From the NCBI GenBank assembly GCA_944323145.1, contig CALURJ010000007.1:17076-81075 (forward strand): DNA of 64,000 bases. The letters run 5' to 3'. The DNA is from Candidatus Gastranaerophilales bacterium. GTDB taxonomy: Bacteria > Cyanobacteriota > Vampirovibrionia > Gastranaerophilales > Gastranaerophilaceae. The position numbers and the translations under genes were made by a program. Shown in pieces: positions 15,017-23,783 of the stretch. Numbering within the stretch: position 1 is the first letter of the stretch; every line of letters starts with the position of its first letter. Below the pieces are notes generated by a model. That model made no database searches. It had not been told where the DNA came from and saw only the letters and a program-made list of their open reading frames with translations.

Positions 15017-15478
15017 TTATTTTGTCTTTTTTATAAGTATCAAAATTATCAGTGCAATAACACCGATATTTATGAATATATCAGAGATATTAAAGACTGG
15101 AAAATTTATAAAATTAAGCTGAAAAAAATCTCTTACATATCCGTATACAATTCTTTCGTGCAGATTTCCGGCAATTCCTGCGGATAAAAGAGAAATAAAA
15201 AATATTGCTTTTAAAGAAATTGTTTTAATATTTTTAATGACGTGAATCGCCAGTAAAACAAGTGCTATCATTGATAAAATTATCAAAAGTTCTCTTGAAT
15301 CCTGTAGAATACTAAATGCAGCACCTGTATTTTTTATATAATTAAGCGAAAATACAGGATTTGACATCTTATATCCGCCGGCAAGCTGTTCAACCATCAT
15401 ATTGGACAGGTAAAGATCCGTAAAAATAAAAAATACATAACATACTGCAAAATATATAAATTTACTTACCTTTTCCAT
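15017..15478 (-). CDS. lspA: Lipoprotein signal peptidase II
   Basis: Aspartyl protease of the inner membrane that removes lipoprotein signal peptides. Four predicted helices; NTGAAFS, GYVRDFF (first catalytic Asp) and PVFNISD (second catalytic Asp) are present. The usually invariant GNxxDR is GNLHER here, with Asp replaced by Glu. An ATG at 15511 is possible, but AAGGAT is properly placed for the ATG at 15478, giving 153 aa, the normal size. It overlaps the preceding gene by 17 bases and is coupled to it. Confidence 0.9.
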   Translation of the reverse strand: MEKVSKFIYFAVCYVFFIFTDLYLSNMMVEQLAGGYKMSNPVFSLNYIKNTGAAFSILQDSRELLIILSMIALVLLAIHVIKNIKTISLKAIFFISLLSAGIAGNLHERIVYGYVRDFFQLNFINFPVFNISDIFINIGVIALIILILIKKTK

Positions 15479-16394
15479 TTTCATTATCCTTAACAGGCTG
15501 CTCATTATCAAATTTTACATAATTATTTTGAGGAATTACATTTACTCTTGTCATTAAAAATGCTAACCCGCCCATATAAACACGAATTTTGTCAGGTGAG
15601 TAATTCTCAGCTCTTGTAATCCCTACAGAGGCAACGGTATATTCATTTACATTTTGTGTATTTGAAGTAAAATAACGCTCTAAAATATTATCATCCGGCA
15701 GTTTTCTGAAAGCCTCACTCGTTTGAGTTTGCGGGTAAACAATATTTTCTTTATTGATAGACGCAACAATTACAGAATCTTTCGGGGTATCTACTTTTAA
15801 AGTTGCGGTATATGTTTTTCCCGCACCTGTCTGATTAGGAGCGGTAAGCTCCATATTTACATATCTTGCATCACCGTATTTTAAAGAGGATGTTTCCTCT
15901 AAGATTTTTTCAGAGCTTATTAACCATTTTTGTCCCTGTTTTTCCAAATAATATATACACTTTGATGTAGAATACAGCTCACCTATTGCTGTAAATTCTC
16001 CCATATTTTCCTGTGATGTTGCAACGGCAGACTCCTCAACAAGAACGGCAGCATAGTTTTCACTGAATTCAATATTTTTAATATCAGTGTAATAAACTAT
16101 ATCAGGATAAATTTTCCATGTTTCTTCAATGAGTTTGAAATAAATATCTCTTGTAAATCCGTCAGAATTTACAAAATTGGGCGAATAAAGAGATTTTAGA
16201 CCTTCCAGATCATATTTATTTGTATAAATTATCTGCTGATTAATAACATTTTTAACCGCATTAAGAGTTGATTTATTGATTCTGTTTTGTTCAATTCTTG
16301 CCTTTTGTGCAGCCAAAATCCCTGCTTCGCATGTAAGCGGAGCAGTTACGGATAGTAATAAAGCTGCAAATAATAAAACGGATAACTTTTTCAT
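15462..16394 (-). CDS. Secreted NTF2/SnoaL-like protein
   Basis: 310 residues. A type I signal peptide (MKKLSVLLFAALLLSVTAP, cleavage near CEA-GI), then about 130 residues resembling an NTF2-like fold (VINQQIIYTNKYDLEGLKSL, WLISSEKIL), then a second beta-rich domain and a polar Asn/Lys-rich tail. The ATG at 16394 is chosen over 16409 because it starts the signal peptide and lies exactly six bases after TATAAT (16406-16401), predicting a leaderless message. Function unknown; it precedes lspA but has no lipobox. Confidence 0.8.
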   Translation of the reverse strand: MKKLSVLLFAALLLSVTAPLTCEAGILAAQKARIEQNRINKSTLNAVKNVINQQIIYTNKYDLEGLKSLYSPNFVNSDGFTRDIYFKLIEETWKIYPDIVYYTDIKNIEFSENYAAVLVEESAVATSQENMGEFTAIGELYSTSKCIYYLEKQGQKWLISSEKILEETSSLKYGDARYVNMELTAPNQTGAGKTYTATLKVDTPKDSVIVASINKENIVYPQTQTSEAFRKLPDDNILERYFTSNTQNVNEYTVASVGITRAENYSPDKIRVYMGGLAFLMTRVNVIPQNNYVKFDNEQPVKDNENGKGK

Positions 16395-16400
16395 AATCTT

Positions 16401-16406
16401 ATTATA
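16401..16406 (-). promoter_or_regulatory. -10 box of the NTF2-like/lspA transcript, leaderless
   Basis: TATAAT on the minus strand (16406-16401), six bases before the ATG at 16394; no Shine-Dalgarno. A weak -35 candidate, TTAGCA, is at 16430-16425 (18-base spacer). Confidence 0.55.
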
Positions 16407-16462
16407 CATAAAAACTTTTTTTTGTGCTAATATTTTTAAAGTAGATTAGGAGAGATAAAAGA

Positions 16463-18940
16463 ATGAAAGATGCATATTTTCCACAGGAAATAGAAAAGAA
16501 ATGGCAAAAAATATGGGAAGAAAAAGATGTTTTTAAAACCCCTGATAACAGTGATAAACCTAAATATTACGCGTTATCAATGTTCCCTTACCCGTCCGGT
16601 AAGCTTCACATGGGACATGTCAGAAATTATACAATAACAGATGTTATTGCCCGTTTTAAAAAGATGAACGGTTATAATGTTCTTCATCCGATGGGCTGGG
16701 ACAGTTTCGGGCTCCCTGCAGAAAATGCCGCAATGAAACATGGTGCAAATCCTGAAACCTGGACTGATGAAAATATTGCATATATGACAAAACAATTAAA
16801 AATGTTGGGTCTTTCTTATGATTGGGACAGAGAAGTCGCAACCTGCAAGCCTGACTACTACAAATGGACTCAGTGGCTTTTCCTTCAGTTGTATAAAAAA
16901 GGTCTTGCTTATAAAAAAGAAGCTGCCGTAAACTGGTGTGAAGAATGCGGAACCGTTCTTGCAAACGAACAGGTTATAGACGGCAAATGCTGGAGATGTG
17001 ACCATGTTGTTGAGAAAAAATATCTTTCCCAGTGGTTCTTAAAAATTACGGATTATGCTGAAGTTTTGTTAGAGGATTTAGACAAACTTACAGGTTGGGG
17101 GGATAATGTTAAAACAATGCAGGCAAACTGGATTGGAAAATCTCAGGGGGCAATTTTGAAATTCAAAGTTGTTGAAAATGATTTGGAAGTTCCTGTTTAT
17201 ACAACAAGACCTGATACTGTTCACGGTATAACTTATCTTGTTGTTGCTCCGGAATATAAAGATATTGAAAAATTGACAACTCCTGAGAATAAAGAAGCTG
17301 TTGATGCATACCGCGCCAACGCACGTAAAATGACAGAAATTGAAAGACTTTCAACAGACAGAGTTAAAACGGGGGTTCCTCTAGGAACACATTGCATAAA
17401 TCCGTTTACAGGTGAAAAATTCCCGCTCTGGACTGCGGATTATGCGCTTGTGGAATACGGAACGGGTGCTGTTATGGCTGTACCTGCACATGATACACGC
17501 GATTTTGACTTCGCAAAAAAATATAATTTACCGGTAAAAGTTGTAATTCAAAATCCTGAAAATCCTTCTGACTGCTATACGGAAGCATATACTGAACCCG
17601 GAATTCTTGTTAATTCCAACGAATTTGACGGAATGAATAACGAAGAAGCAAAAAAAGCTATTACTCAGAAGGCTGTTGATGGCGGATTTGGAGAATTTAA
17701 AACTCAATACAGATTAAGAGATTGGCTTGTATCAAGACAAAGATACTGGGGTGCTCCTATCCCTGTTGTTTATTGCGACAAGTGCGGAATTCAGCCTGTA
17801 CCTGAAGATCAGTTACCGGTATTACTTCCGAAAGATGTTGATTTCAGCGTTGTCGGAAAATCTCCGATAACCACATCAAAGACATTTATAAATACAACAT
17901 GTCCTTGCTGCGGCGGGCCTGCAAGACGTGAAACCGATACAATGGATACATTTGTATGTTCAAGCTGGTATTACCTTCGTTATTCGGATGCAAAAAATGA
18001 TAAAATGCCGTTTGCAAAAGACAAGGTAAATAAATGGCTGCCGGTTGACCAGTATGTGGGCGGTATTGAGCACGCAATTTTACACCTTCTTTACTCAAGA
18101 TTTTTTACAAAAGCTTTAAGAGATTTAGGACTTCTTGACTTTGATGAACCGTTTAAAAATCTTTTAACTCAGGGTATGGTCTTGAAAGATGGTTCAAAAA
18201 TGTCAAAATCAAAGGGTAATACAGTTGACCCTGACGAAATATTCGAAAATTACGGAGCTGATACCGCAAGATTGTTTATACTTTCTGATTCACCGCCGGC
18301 ACGTGATTTTGACTGGTCAGATGCAGGCGTTGAAGGCTGTTACAAATTCCTGAACAGGGTTTGGAGATTAATCTCTTCAAATGCTGAATATATTACCGTT
18401 TCACCCTTCACTCTTCACTCTTCACTCAAAAAAGAGAATGACGATATGGTTCGTCTTGTTCATATTGCAATTAAGGGAATTACAAATGACATTTCAAATG
18501 ATTTCCAGTTCAATACTGTAATTTCTAAATACAGAGAACTTGTTAATGCAATATATGACTGGAGAGGTAAAAAAGCTCAATTGGACGAAGAAGATAAAGC
18601 AGTTTTGAGTTTTGCGATTGTTTCATTAATCAAGTTGATGTCGCCTGTTGCAGTTCATTTGACAGAAGAAGCCTGGAGTGATTTGGGCGGTGAAGGTTCA
18701 ATTCATGATGTTGAATGGCCGAAATGGGATGAAAATCTCGCCAAAGCAAGTTCAATTACTTTAGTTGTTCAGGTTAACGGCAAGGTAAAAGACAAAATTG
18801 AAGCTGATGAAGCTTTGTCGGAAGATGAACTAAAGGCTCTTGCTTTGTCCAGTGAAAAAATAAAAGAACTGACAGAAGGAAAAACTATTGTCAAAACTAT
18901 TGTTGTTCCGAAAAAGTTAGTAAATATTGTAGTTAAATAA
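16463..18940 (+). CDS. leuS: Leucyl-tRNA synthetase
   Basis: 825 aa, bacterial-type class I synthetase. HIGH-type motif GKLHMGH at about residues 48-54, CEECGTV and CWRCDHVV zinc site, an editing domain with TTRPDTVHGITYLV, and KMSKSKGN at about residues 581-588. AGGAG is upstream of the ATG. A 7-base tandem repeat, CTTCACT x3 at 18406-18426, encodes SPFTLHSSLKK in the anticodon-binding region and looks like an in-frame insertion. The terminator at 18969 lies inside the convergent acetyltransferase gene. Confidence 0.97.
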   Translation: MKDAYFPQEIEKKWQKIWEEKDVFKTPDNSDKPKYYALSMFPYPSGKLHMGHVRNYTITDVIARFKKMNGYNVLHPMGWDSFGLPAENAAMKHGANPETWTDENIAYMTKQLKMLGLSYDWDREVATCKPDYYKWTQWLFLQLYKKGLAYKKEAAVNWCEECGTVLANEQVIDGKCWRCDHVVEKKYLSQWFLKITDYAEVLLEDLDKLTGWGDNVKTMQANWIGKSQGAILKFKVVENDLEVPVYTTRPDTVHGITYLVVAPEYKDIEKLTTPENKEAVDAYRANARKMTEIERLSTDRVKTGVPLGTHCINPFTGEKFPLWTADYALVEYGTGAVMAVPAHDTRDFDFAKKYNLPVKVVIQNPENPSDCYTEAYTEPGILVNSNEFDGMNNEEAKKAITQKAVDGGFGEFKTQYRLRDWLVSRQRYWGAPIPVVYCDKCGIQPVPEDQLPVLLPKDVDFSVVGKSPITTSKTFINTTCPCCGGPARRETDTMDTFVCSSWYYLRYSDAKNDKMPFAKDKVNKWLPVDQYVGGIEHAILHLLYSRFFTKALRDLGLLDFDEPFKNLLTQGMVLKDGSKMSKSKGNTVDPDEIFENYGADTARLFILSDSPPARDFDWSDAGVEGCYKFLNRVWRLISSNAEYITVSPFTLHSSLKKENDDMVRLVHIAIKGITNDISNDFQFNTVISKYRELVNAIYDWRGKKAQLDEEDKAVLSFAIVSLIKLMSPVAVHLTEEAWSDLGGEGSIHDVEWPKWDENLAKASSITLVVQVNGKVKDKIEADEALSEDELKALALSSEKIKELTEGKTIVKTIVVPKKLVNIVVK

Positions 18941-19528
18941 ATTTATTAATAAATTTTTTAATTTTTTGAAAAACCCTGATGACTTTCGGGGTTTTTCTTT
19001 TACTGGCAAATACATTAAGAGATTATCTGCATGTTCAATATCAAGATTTTGTCCGTTGGCAATGCACTCATCCATTATTTTATTTAGTTTTTTATCAACG
19101 GATGTAAATCCTTGTTTTCTGTAGAATATATGACTCGGGTGCTGTCTGTCGTATAGACGGCTGGCAAGGGCAAAAACACGTCCGTTGCAGCCTTTTTGCT
19201 GACTTTCATGTTTGGCAAACTCTATAAATTTGCTGCCGTAACCCATTCTGCGTTCTTCCATAATAAGTCTGACTATTTCAAGGGCATCGCAGGTTATTTT
19301 GTTAGGATAAATATATGTACAATCTACTTTTTTTCGGGCTTGTGTAACCATTTCCCCAACATAATGTCCTGTTTTGGTATCCGCCATTTTGTGTACATTT
19401 ACAATACGGCTTTTGCCTGTTGTCAGATCAGTTGCTATAGCTCTGGTCGTGTAGATTAATACTTGCGGAATTTCTTTTACCGGTTTTCTGTTGAGTAAAG
19501 AATAGTAACAATTAGGATTAATTTTCAT
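18917..19528 (-). CDS. GNAT-like acetyltransferase
   Basis: 203 residues. The acetyl-CoA loop R-x-x-G-x-G (RRMGYGSKFIEFAKHES) is at about residues 93-110, followed by VFALASRLYDRQHPSHIFYRKQGF, the usual beta-bulge and YxxxGF end of a GNAT domain. A basic C-terminal tail (KKLKNLLINLF) may be amphipathic. Start is ATG at 19528, with a GTG codon just before it as an alternative; no ribosome site is clear. Its 3' end overlaps leuS by 24 bases on the opposite strand. Substrate unknown. Confidence 0.75.
   Translation of the reverse strand: MKINPNCYYSLLNRKPVKEIPQVLIYTTRAIATDLTTGKSRIVNVHKMADTKTGHYVGEMVTQARKKVDCTYIYPNKITCDALEIVRLIMEERRMGYGSKFIEFAKHESQQKGCNGRVFALASRLYDRQHPSHIFYRKQGFTSVDKKLNKIMDECIANGQNLDIEHADNLLMYLPVKEKPRKSSGFFKKLKNLLINLFNYNIY
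18969..18998 (+). terminator. leuS terminator inside the convergent gene
   Basis: AAAAACCC (18969-18976) pairs with GGGTTTTT (18989-18996) followed by further Ts. It sits in the 3' coding end of the GNAT gene on the other strand. Confidence 0.65.
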
Positions 19529-19673
19529 CACAATAGCTTAAAAACATATAAACAGATTTTTTGCTAAAAATTTATTATATAAATATTAATATTTACAAAT
19601 AGTAAAAAACAGCCCTATTAAACTTTTATGTATTATAATAGAATATGTAAAAACAGAGTATAGGGATAGAAAT

Positions 19674-21050
19674 TTGGAAAAACATAAATATTATTTCATC
19701 GCAATAGGCGGTGTAGGGATGAGCGGGCTTGCAAAGTATTTGTTGGAAAACGGATGCGAAGTATCCGGCTCTGATATAGCGGACAGTAAATATATTCAAA
19801 AATTAAGAGATTTAGGCGCAAAAGTTTATATAGGCCAGAAAAAGGAAAATGTGCCTTTTGATGCAATAGTTGTTGCAAGTACGGCAATAAGAGAGAATAA
19901 CCCTGAAATGATAAGGGCGCGGGAGCTTGGATTAACGGTTTATCACAGATCGGATATACTTGCGGAAATTTCCAGATGGGGCAAATTTTTCTTGGGGTAT
20001 TCGGGAACACACGGGAAAACCACAACAAGCGGGCTTTCTTCTTACGTTCTTGAAAAGGCGGGGTTAAAACCTTCTTATGTGGTTGGAGGTATTATCCCTT
20101 CTCTTGAAACTAATGCACATTCTCAGGACGGTAAATATTTTGTTGCGGAACTTGATGAGAGTGACGGAACTATTGTTAAGTATTGCCCGAATATTTGCGT
20201 AATAAATAATCTTGAACCGGATCATCTTGATTTTTATAAAGACGGATTGAAATCTATTCTTTCCACATTTGAAAAATTTATTTCAAAAATGCCTGAAAAC
20301 TCGTTAGTTCTTGTTAATGCAGACTGCGAAGCAACGATGAGTCTTCACGGACATAAAACTATGACATTCGCACTTAACAATGATGCTGATTATAAGGCGG
20401 TAAATATTGCCTTTAAGCCTGATTGTACAACTTTTGATGTTTATTATAAAGGTGAATTTTTGACTGACCTTACAATAATTCTAAGAGGCAGACATAATGT
20501 CTATAATGCTTTATCTGTTCTTGCAAGTTTGCATCAGGCAGGAGTAAATATCAGTGATATCAAACCTCATTTCGCAACGTTTTCCGGCATGGGAAGAAGA
20601 TTTCAGAAGGTCGGAGAGTTTGACGGTATAGCAGTATATGATGATTACGCTCATCATCCAACCGAGATTAAGGCAACTCTTTCATCTGCTGAAGGAATGG
20701 ACGGTAAACATATTATTGCTGTTTTTCAACCTCACAGATATACAAGATTGAAAAATTTATGGGATGAGTTTTTAACGGCTTTTGATAAAGTTGATAAAGT
20801 TATTGTTACTGATGTCTATGCAGCGTCTGAGGATGAAATTGAAGGCGTAAATTCCAAAAATTTTGTAGAAGAGCTTTCTCAAAATGTTAATTGTGAATAT
20901 ATTTCTGGCAGCATAAAAGATGTTGCTAAGAAGTTATATCCGGAACTTAAAAAAGATGATGTTGTAATAGGGCTCGGCGCGGGTACAATTACAAATTTAG
21001 GCAAAGAGCTTTTAGCTTTGAATAAAGAAGGTGTCGGAATTGGATTATAG
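19674..21050 (+). CDS. murC: UDP-N-acetylmuramate--L-alanine ligase
   Basis: Adds L-Ala to UDP-MurNAc in the cytoplasm. The GIGGVGMSG-type N-terminal loop (AIGGVGMSGLA), the P-loop GTHGKTTTSG at about 112, NLEPDHLDFY and the DDYAHHPTEI motif are present; 458 aa is typical. Initiation is TTG at 19674 with AGGGA eight bases upstream; TATAAT at 19634-19639 provides a -10. First gene of murC-murB-ddl-ftsQ, with overlapping ends. Confidence 0.96.
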   Translation: MEKHKYYFIAIGGVGMSGLAKYLLENGCEVSGSDIADSKYIQKLRDLGAKVYIGQKKENVPFDAIVVASTAIRENNPEMIRARELGLTVYHRSDILAEISRWGKFFLGYSGTHGKTTTSGLSSYVLEKAGLKPSYVVGGIIPSLETNAHSQDGKYFVAELDESDGTIVKYCPNICVINNLEPDHLDFYKDGLKSILSTFEKFISKMPENSLVLVNADCEATMSLHGHKTMTFALNNDADYKAVNIAFKPDCTTFDVYYKGEFLTDLTIILRGRHNVYNALSVLASLHQAGVNISDIKPHFATFSGMGRRFQKVGEFDGIAVYDDYAHHPTEIKATLSSAEGMDGKHIIAVFQPHRYTRLKNLWDEFLTAFDKVDKVIVTDVYAASEDEIEGVNSKNFVEELSQNVNCEYISGSIKDVAKKLYPELKKDDVVIGLGAGTITNLGKELLALNKEGVGIGL

Positions 21051-21936
21051 AGAAAATTTTGATGTAAAAAAACTAACTTCTTTTAAAATTGGAGGGGAAA
21101 TTTCAAGAGTATATTTTCCTGAAAATGTTGAAGAATTTGTGCAGGCAATAGAAAAGGAACCTGATGCTTATGTAGCGGGCAATTTATCCAATGTGCTTGT
21201 TTCATCTGACGGTTATGACGGAGCTCTTATATTAACTAAGAAAATGGATAATATAACTTTCAATGGTACAAAAGTAACTGCAGGAGCCGGAGTGAGGGGG
21301 ACAAAATTATCCAAACTTGCTTTAGAAAATCATTTGAGCGGTCTTGAGTTTATGATAGCATTCCCGGGATCTGTGGGCGGTGAGGTATTTATGAATGCAG
21401 GTGCTCACGGACAAATGATTGCAGATGTTTTAAAAACTGCAAAAATTTATTGTCCTGAAAAGGGTATTATAACTTTACGCAATGAGGAAATGGAATTCAG
21501 CTACAGAACTTCAATATGCCAGAGAAAGCCTTATTCCGTTCTGGAGGCTGAATTTGAACTTAAAGAAAAATCTCTTGATGAAATTCAGGCAAAAATGGAT
21601 GAAAATTTATCTTTCAGACAAAATAAACAGCCGTCATTGACTTTGCCAAATTGCGGAAGTACATTTAGAAATCCTGAGGGAAATTCCGCAGGCAGGCTTC
21701 TGGATGAAGCGGGAATGAAGGGTTTTGTATCAGGCGGTGTGCATGTCTGGGAAAATCATGCAAACTTTATTATTAATGATGATGACGGCACTTCTCTTGA
21801 TGTTTTAAATGCTATGTATGAAATGTACAGGAGAGTGAAAGAAAAATTCGGTATTGAATTAAAGCCCGAGGTAAGGTTCCTTGGCGGAAAAAATGAAAAA
21901 GAGGTTGAGTTATGCAAAATATTGTATCAAAAATAG
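21040..21936 (+). CDS. murB: UDP-N-acetylenolpyruvoylglucosamine reductase
   Basis: FAD-dependent reduction giving UDP-MurNAc. FAD-binding motifs (AGAGVRGTKLS, GLEFMIAFPGSVGGEVFMNAG) and active-site GSTFRNP with SAGRLLDEAGMKG are clear. The reading frame allows GTG at 21031, but GAAGG at 21027-21031 can only serve the TTG at 21040, which gives MDYRENFD and overlaps the murC stop. Shortened, type IIb-like C-terminus (298 aa). Confidence 0.94.
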   Translation: MDYRENFDVKKLTSFKIGGEISRVYFPENVEEFVQAIEKEPDAYVAGNLSNVLVSSDGYDGALILTKKMDNITFNGTKVTAGAGVRGTKLSKLALENHLSGLEFMIAFPGSVGGEVFMNAGAHGQMIADVLKTAKIYCPEKGIITLRNEEMEFSYRTSICQRKPYSVLEAEFELKEKSLDEIQAKMDENLSFRQNKQPSLTLPNCGSTFRNPEGNSAGRLLDEAGMKGFVSGGVHVWENHANFIINDDDGTSLDVLNAMYEMYRRVKEKFGIELKPEVRFLGGKNEKEVELCKILYQK

Positions 21937-22862
21937 ATAAAAATGCTAAAATTGCCGTACTTTGCGGCGGAATGTCATCAGAAGCTGAAGTTTCAATGCG
22001 TTCGGGCAAAGGCTGTTTTGAAGCATTGCAGCGTCAAGGGTTTAAAAATGCGGAAATGGTTGTTGTAGATAAAGATATTGCATTAAAATTAAAAGAAGGC
22101 AATTATGATTGTGCTTTTAACGCACTGCACGGCAAATACGGTGAGGACGGATGTATTCAAGGGTTGTTGGAAATTTTAGGGATCCCTTATACAGGATGCG
22201 GTGTTATGTCAAGTTCTTTGTGTATGAATAAAGAATTTACAAAACGTATTTTATCTACAAATCCTGATATACCGATGGCTAAATCCGCTTTTGTCAGAAA
22301 AGGTGATGATCTTTTCGAAAAAACTAAAGACTTGACTTATCCTTTGTTTGTAAAACCTGTTTGTGAGGGTTCAAGCTTCGGGATGACAAAAGTTGATAGA
22401 AAAGAAGATTTGAAATCTGCTTATGAGGTTGCCGTAAAATATAATGATGATGTTTTAATTGAAGAATTTATCGACGGATTTTTTGTGACAGTCGGTGTGC
22501 TTGAATGTAACGGTGAACCGTTTGCCACTGAAATTCTTGAGATAAGACCAAAGACAGAATGGTATGACTTTGAAGCAAAATACACAAAAGGAATGTCGGA
22601 TTTTATCTGTCCTGCAAATTTATCAGAAAGTGTTACAAAACATGTTAAAGAAGTTTCGGTTAAAGCATTTGAAACAGCGGGCTGCAGGGGCCTTGCAAGA
22701 ATTGATTTTATGATGAAGGATGATATCCCTTACCTTCTTGAAATAAATACAATTCCAGGAATGACCGTAATAAGTGATCTTCCTGCGCAGGCTGCGGCTA
22801 TGAACATAAGTTATGATGAATTGGTGCTATTAATATTAAACAGTGCCGGATTGAATAAATAA
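21912..22862 (+). CDS. ddl: D-alanine--D-alanine ligase
   Basis: ATP-grasp ligase making D-Ala-D-Ala. GGMSSEAEVSMRSG at the N-terminus, FNALHGKYGEDGCIQG, PLFVKPVCEGSSFGM and LLEINTIPGMT are the family blocks. 316 aa is normal. GAGG is seven bases before the ATG; it overlaps murB by 25 bases and ftsQ by one, so the four genes are one transcript. Confidence 0.96.
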   Translation: MQNIVSKIDKNAKIAVLCGGMSSEAEVSMRSGKGCFEALQRQGFKNAEMVVVDKDIALKLKEGNYDCAFNALHGKYGEDGCIQGLLEILGIPYTGCGVMSSSLCMNKEFTKRILSTNPDIPMAKSAFVRKGDDLFEKTKDLTYPLFVKPVCEGSSFGMTKVDRKEDLKSAYEVAVKYNDDVLIEEFIDGFFVTVGVLECNGEPFATEILEIRPKTEWYDFEAKYTKGMSDFICPANLSESVTKHVKEVSVKAFETAGCRGLARIDFMMKDDIPYLLEINTIPGMTVISDLPAQAAAMNISYDELVLLILNSAGLNK

Positions 22863-23770
22863 TGGACGAGGAAATAACAGAAATATCTATAGAAGAATAT
22901 ACGGAAAATTCAGAGTCTGATGAAGTTAATCAGCCTCCTATTGATGACGGTAAACATCTTGTCAAGAAAAAACGCAGAGAACGTCTTGTAAGAAAAGGCC
23001 GTATCAAGCAGGAACGTTTTCGTGCTTTTATGAGATTTTTTCTTTCTTTATTTTTTATATTTCTGCTTGTTTATTGTTCAAAATGCCGCGGCTGGTATCT
23101 GCCGGCAACAGCGTTTAATCGTGTCGGTGACAATTCTGTAGAAATTATTAACAATAATATCGTGCCTTCGTCAAAAATTCTGGCTTTGTTGAGAAACAGC
23201 GATGTGCCTAATGTCCCTATATATATGGCAAGGACAGATTCAATTAAAAAAGAGCTTATGAAACTCGCCCCGGTGGAAAATGTTTATATAAGACGTTATG
23301 CATTTCCGGCAAGAATTCAGATTATTATACGCGAAAGAATTCCTGCAATTACTATTTCTCCGGACGCGAAAGTGCAGCCCGTTGCCTTTTTTACGACTGA
23401 CGGAAAACTTATCGGACGCGAATTCCTTCCGTTAAAACCTGTTTATAAAACAATTTTGGTTTTGTCCTACGGTAATAAAGGGGATGATTACAGAAAATGG
23501 AATTTGGATAAAATAAAACAAATTGAAAAAATTGCATTATATGTTGAAACTTATTCAAAAGAACCAGTTGAATATATAGATTTTAGAAATCCGAATGATG
23601 TTTATGTGAAAATTAAATCCGTAAATATAAGACTTGGAAGACTGGATGAAAATGTATTTAAACGTATTGAAAGAATTCCTTCAATTTTACCTCAGGTAAA
23701 ACTTGTAGATTCAAAAGTTAAATATCTTGATTTAAGCTGGGAAAAGGTAAATTATTTAAAATTGCAATAG
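22862..23770 (+). CDS. ftsQ: FtsQ/DivIB-type POTRA protein
   Basis: 302 residues. A long charged cytoplasmic N-terminus (about 1-55, KKKRRERLVRKGRIKQ), one transmembrane helix at about 58-74 (FFLSLFFIFLLVYC), a POTRA domain (NSVEIINNNIVPSSKIL ... IRRYAFPARIQIIIRER) and an FtsQ beta domain. Position behind murC-murB-ddl is the classic dcw location. No ftsA or ftsZ follows; the next gene is nadE. Divisome assembly role is inferred from family and position. Confidence 0.88.
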   Translation: MDEEITEISIEEYTENSESDEVNQPPIDDGKHLVKKKRRERLVRKGRIKQERFRAFMRFFLSLFFIFLLVYCSKCRGWYLPATAFNRVGDNSVEIINNNIVPSSKILALLRNSDVPNVPIYMARTDSIKKELMKLAPVENVYIRRYAFPARIQIIIRERIPAITISPDAKVQPVAFFTTDGKLIGREFLPLKPVYKTILVLSYGNKGDDYRKWNLDKIKQIEKIALYVETYSKEPVEYIDFRNPNDVYVKIKSVNIRLGRLDENVFKRIERIPSILPQVKLVDSKVKYLDLSWEKVNYLKLQ

Positions 23771-23783
23771 CAGGAGTAGATTT

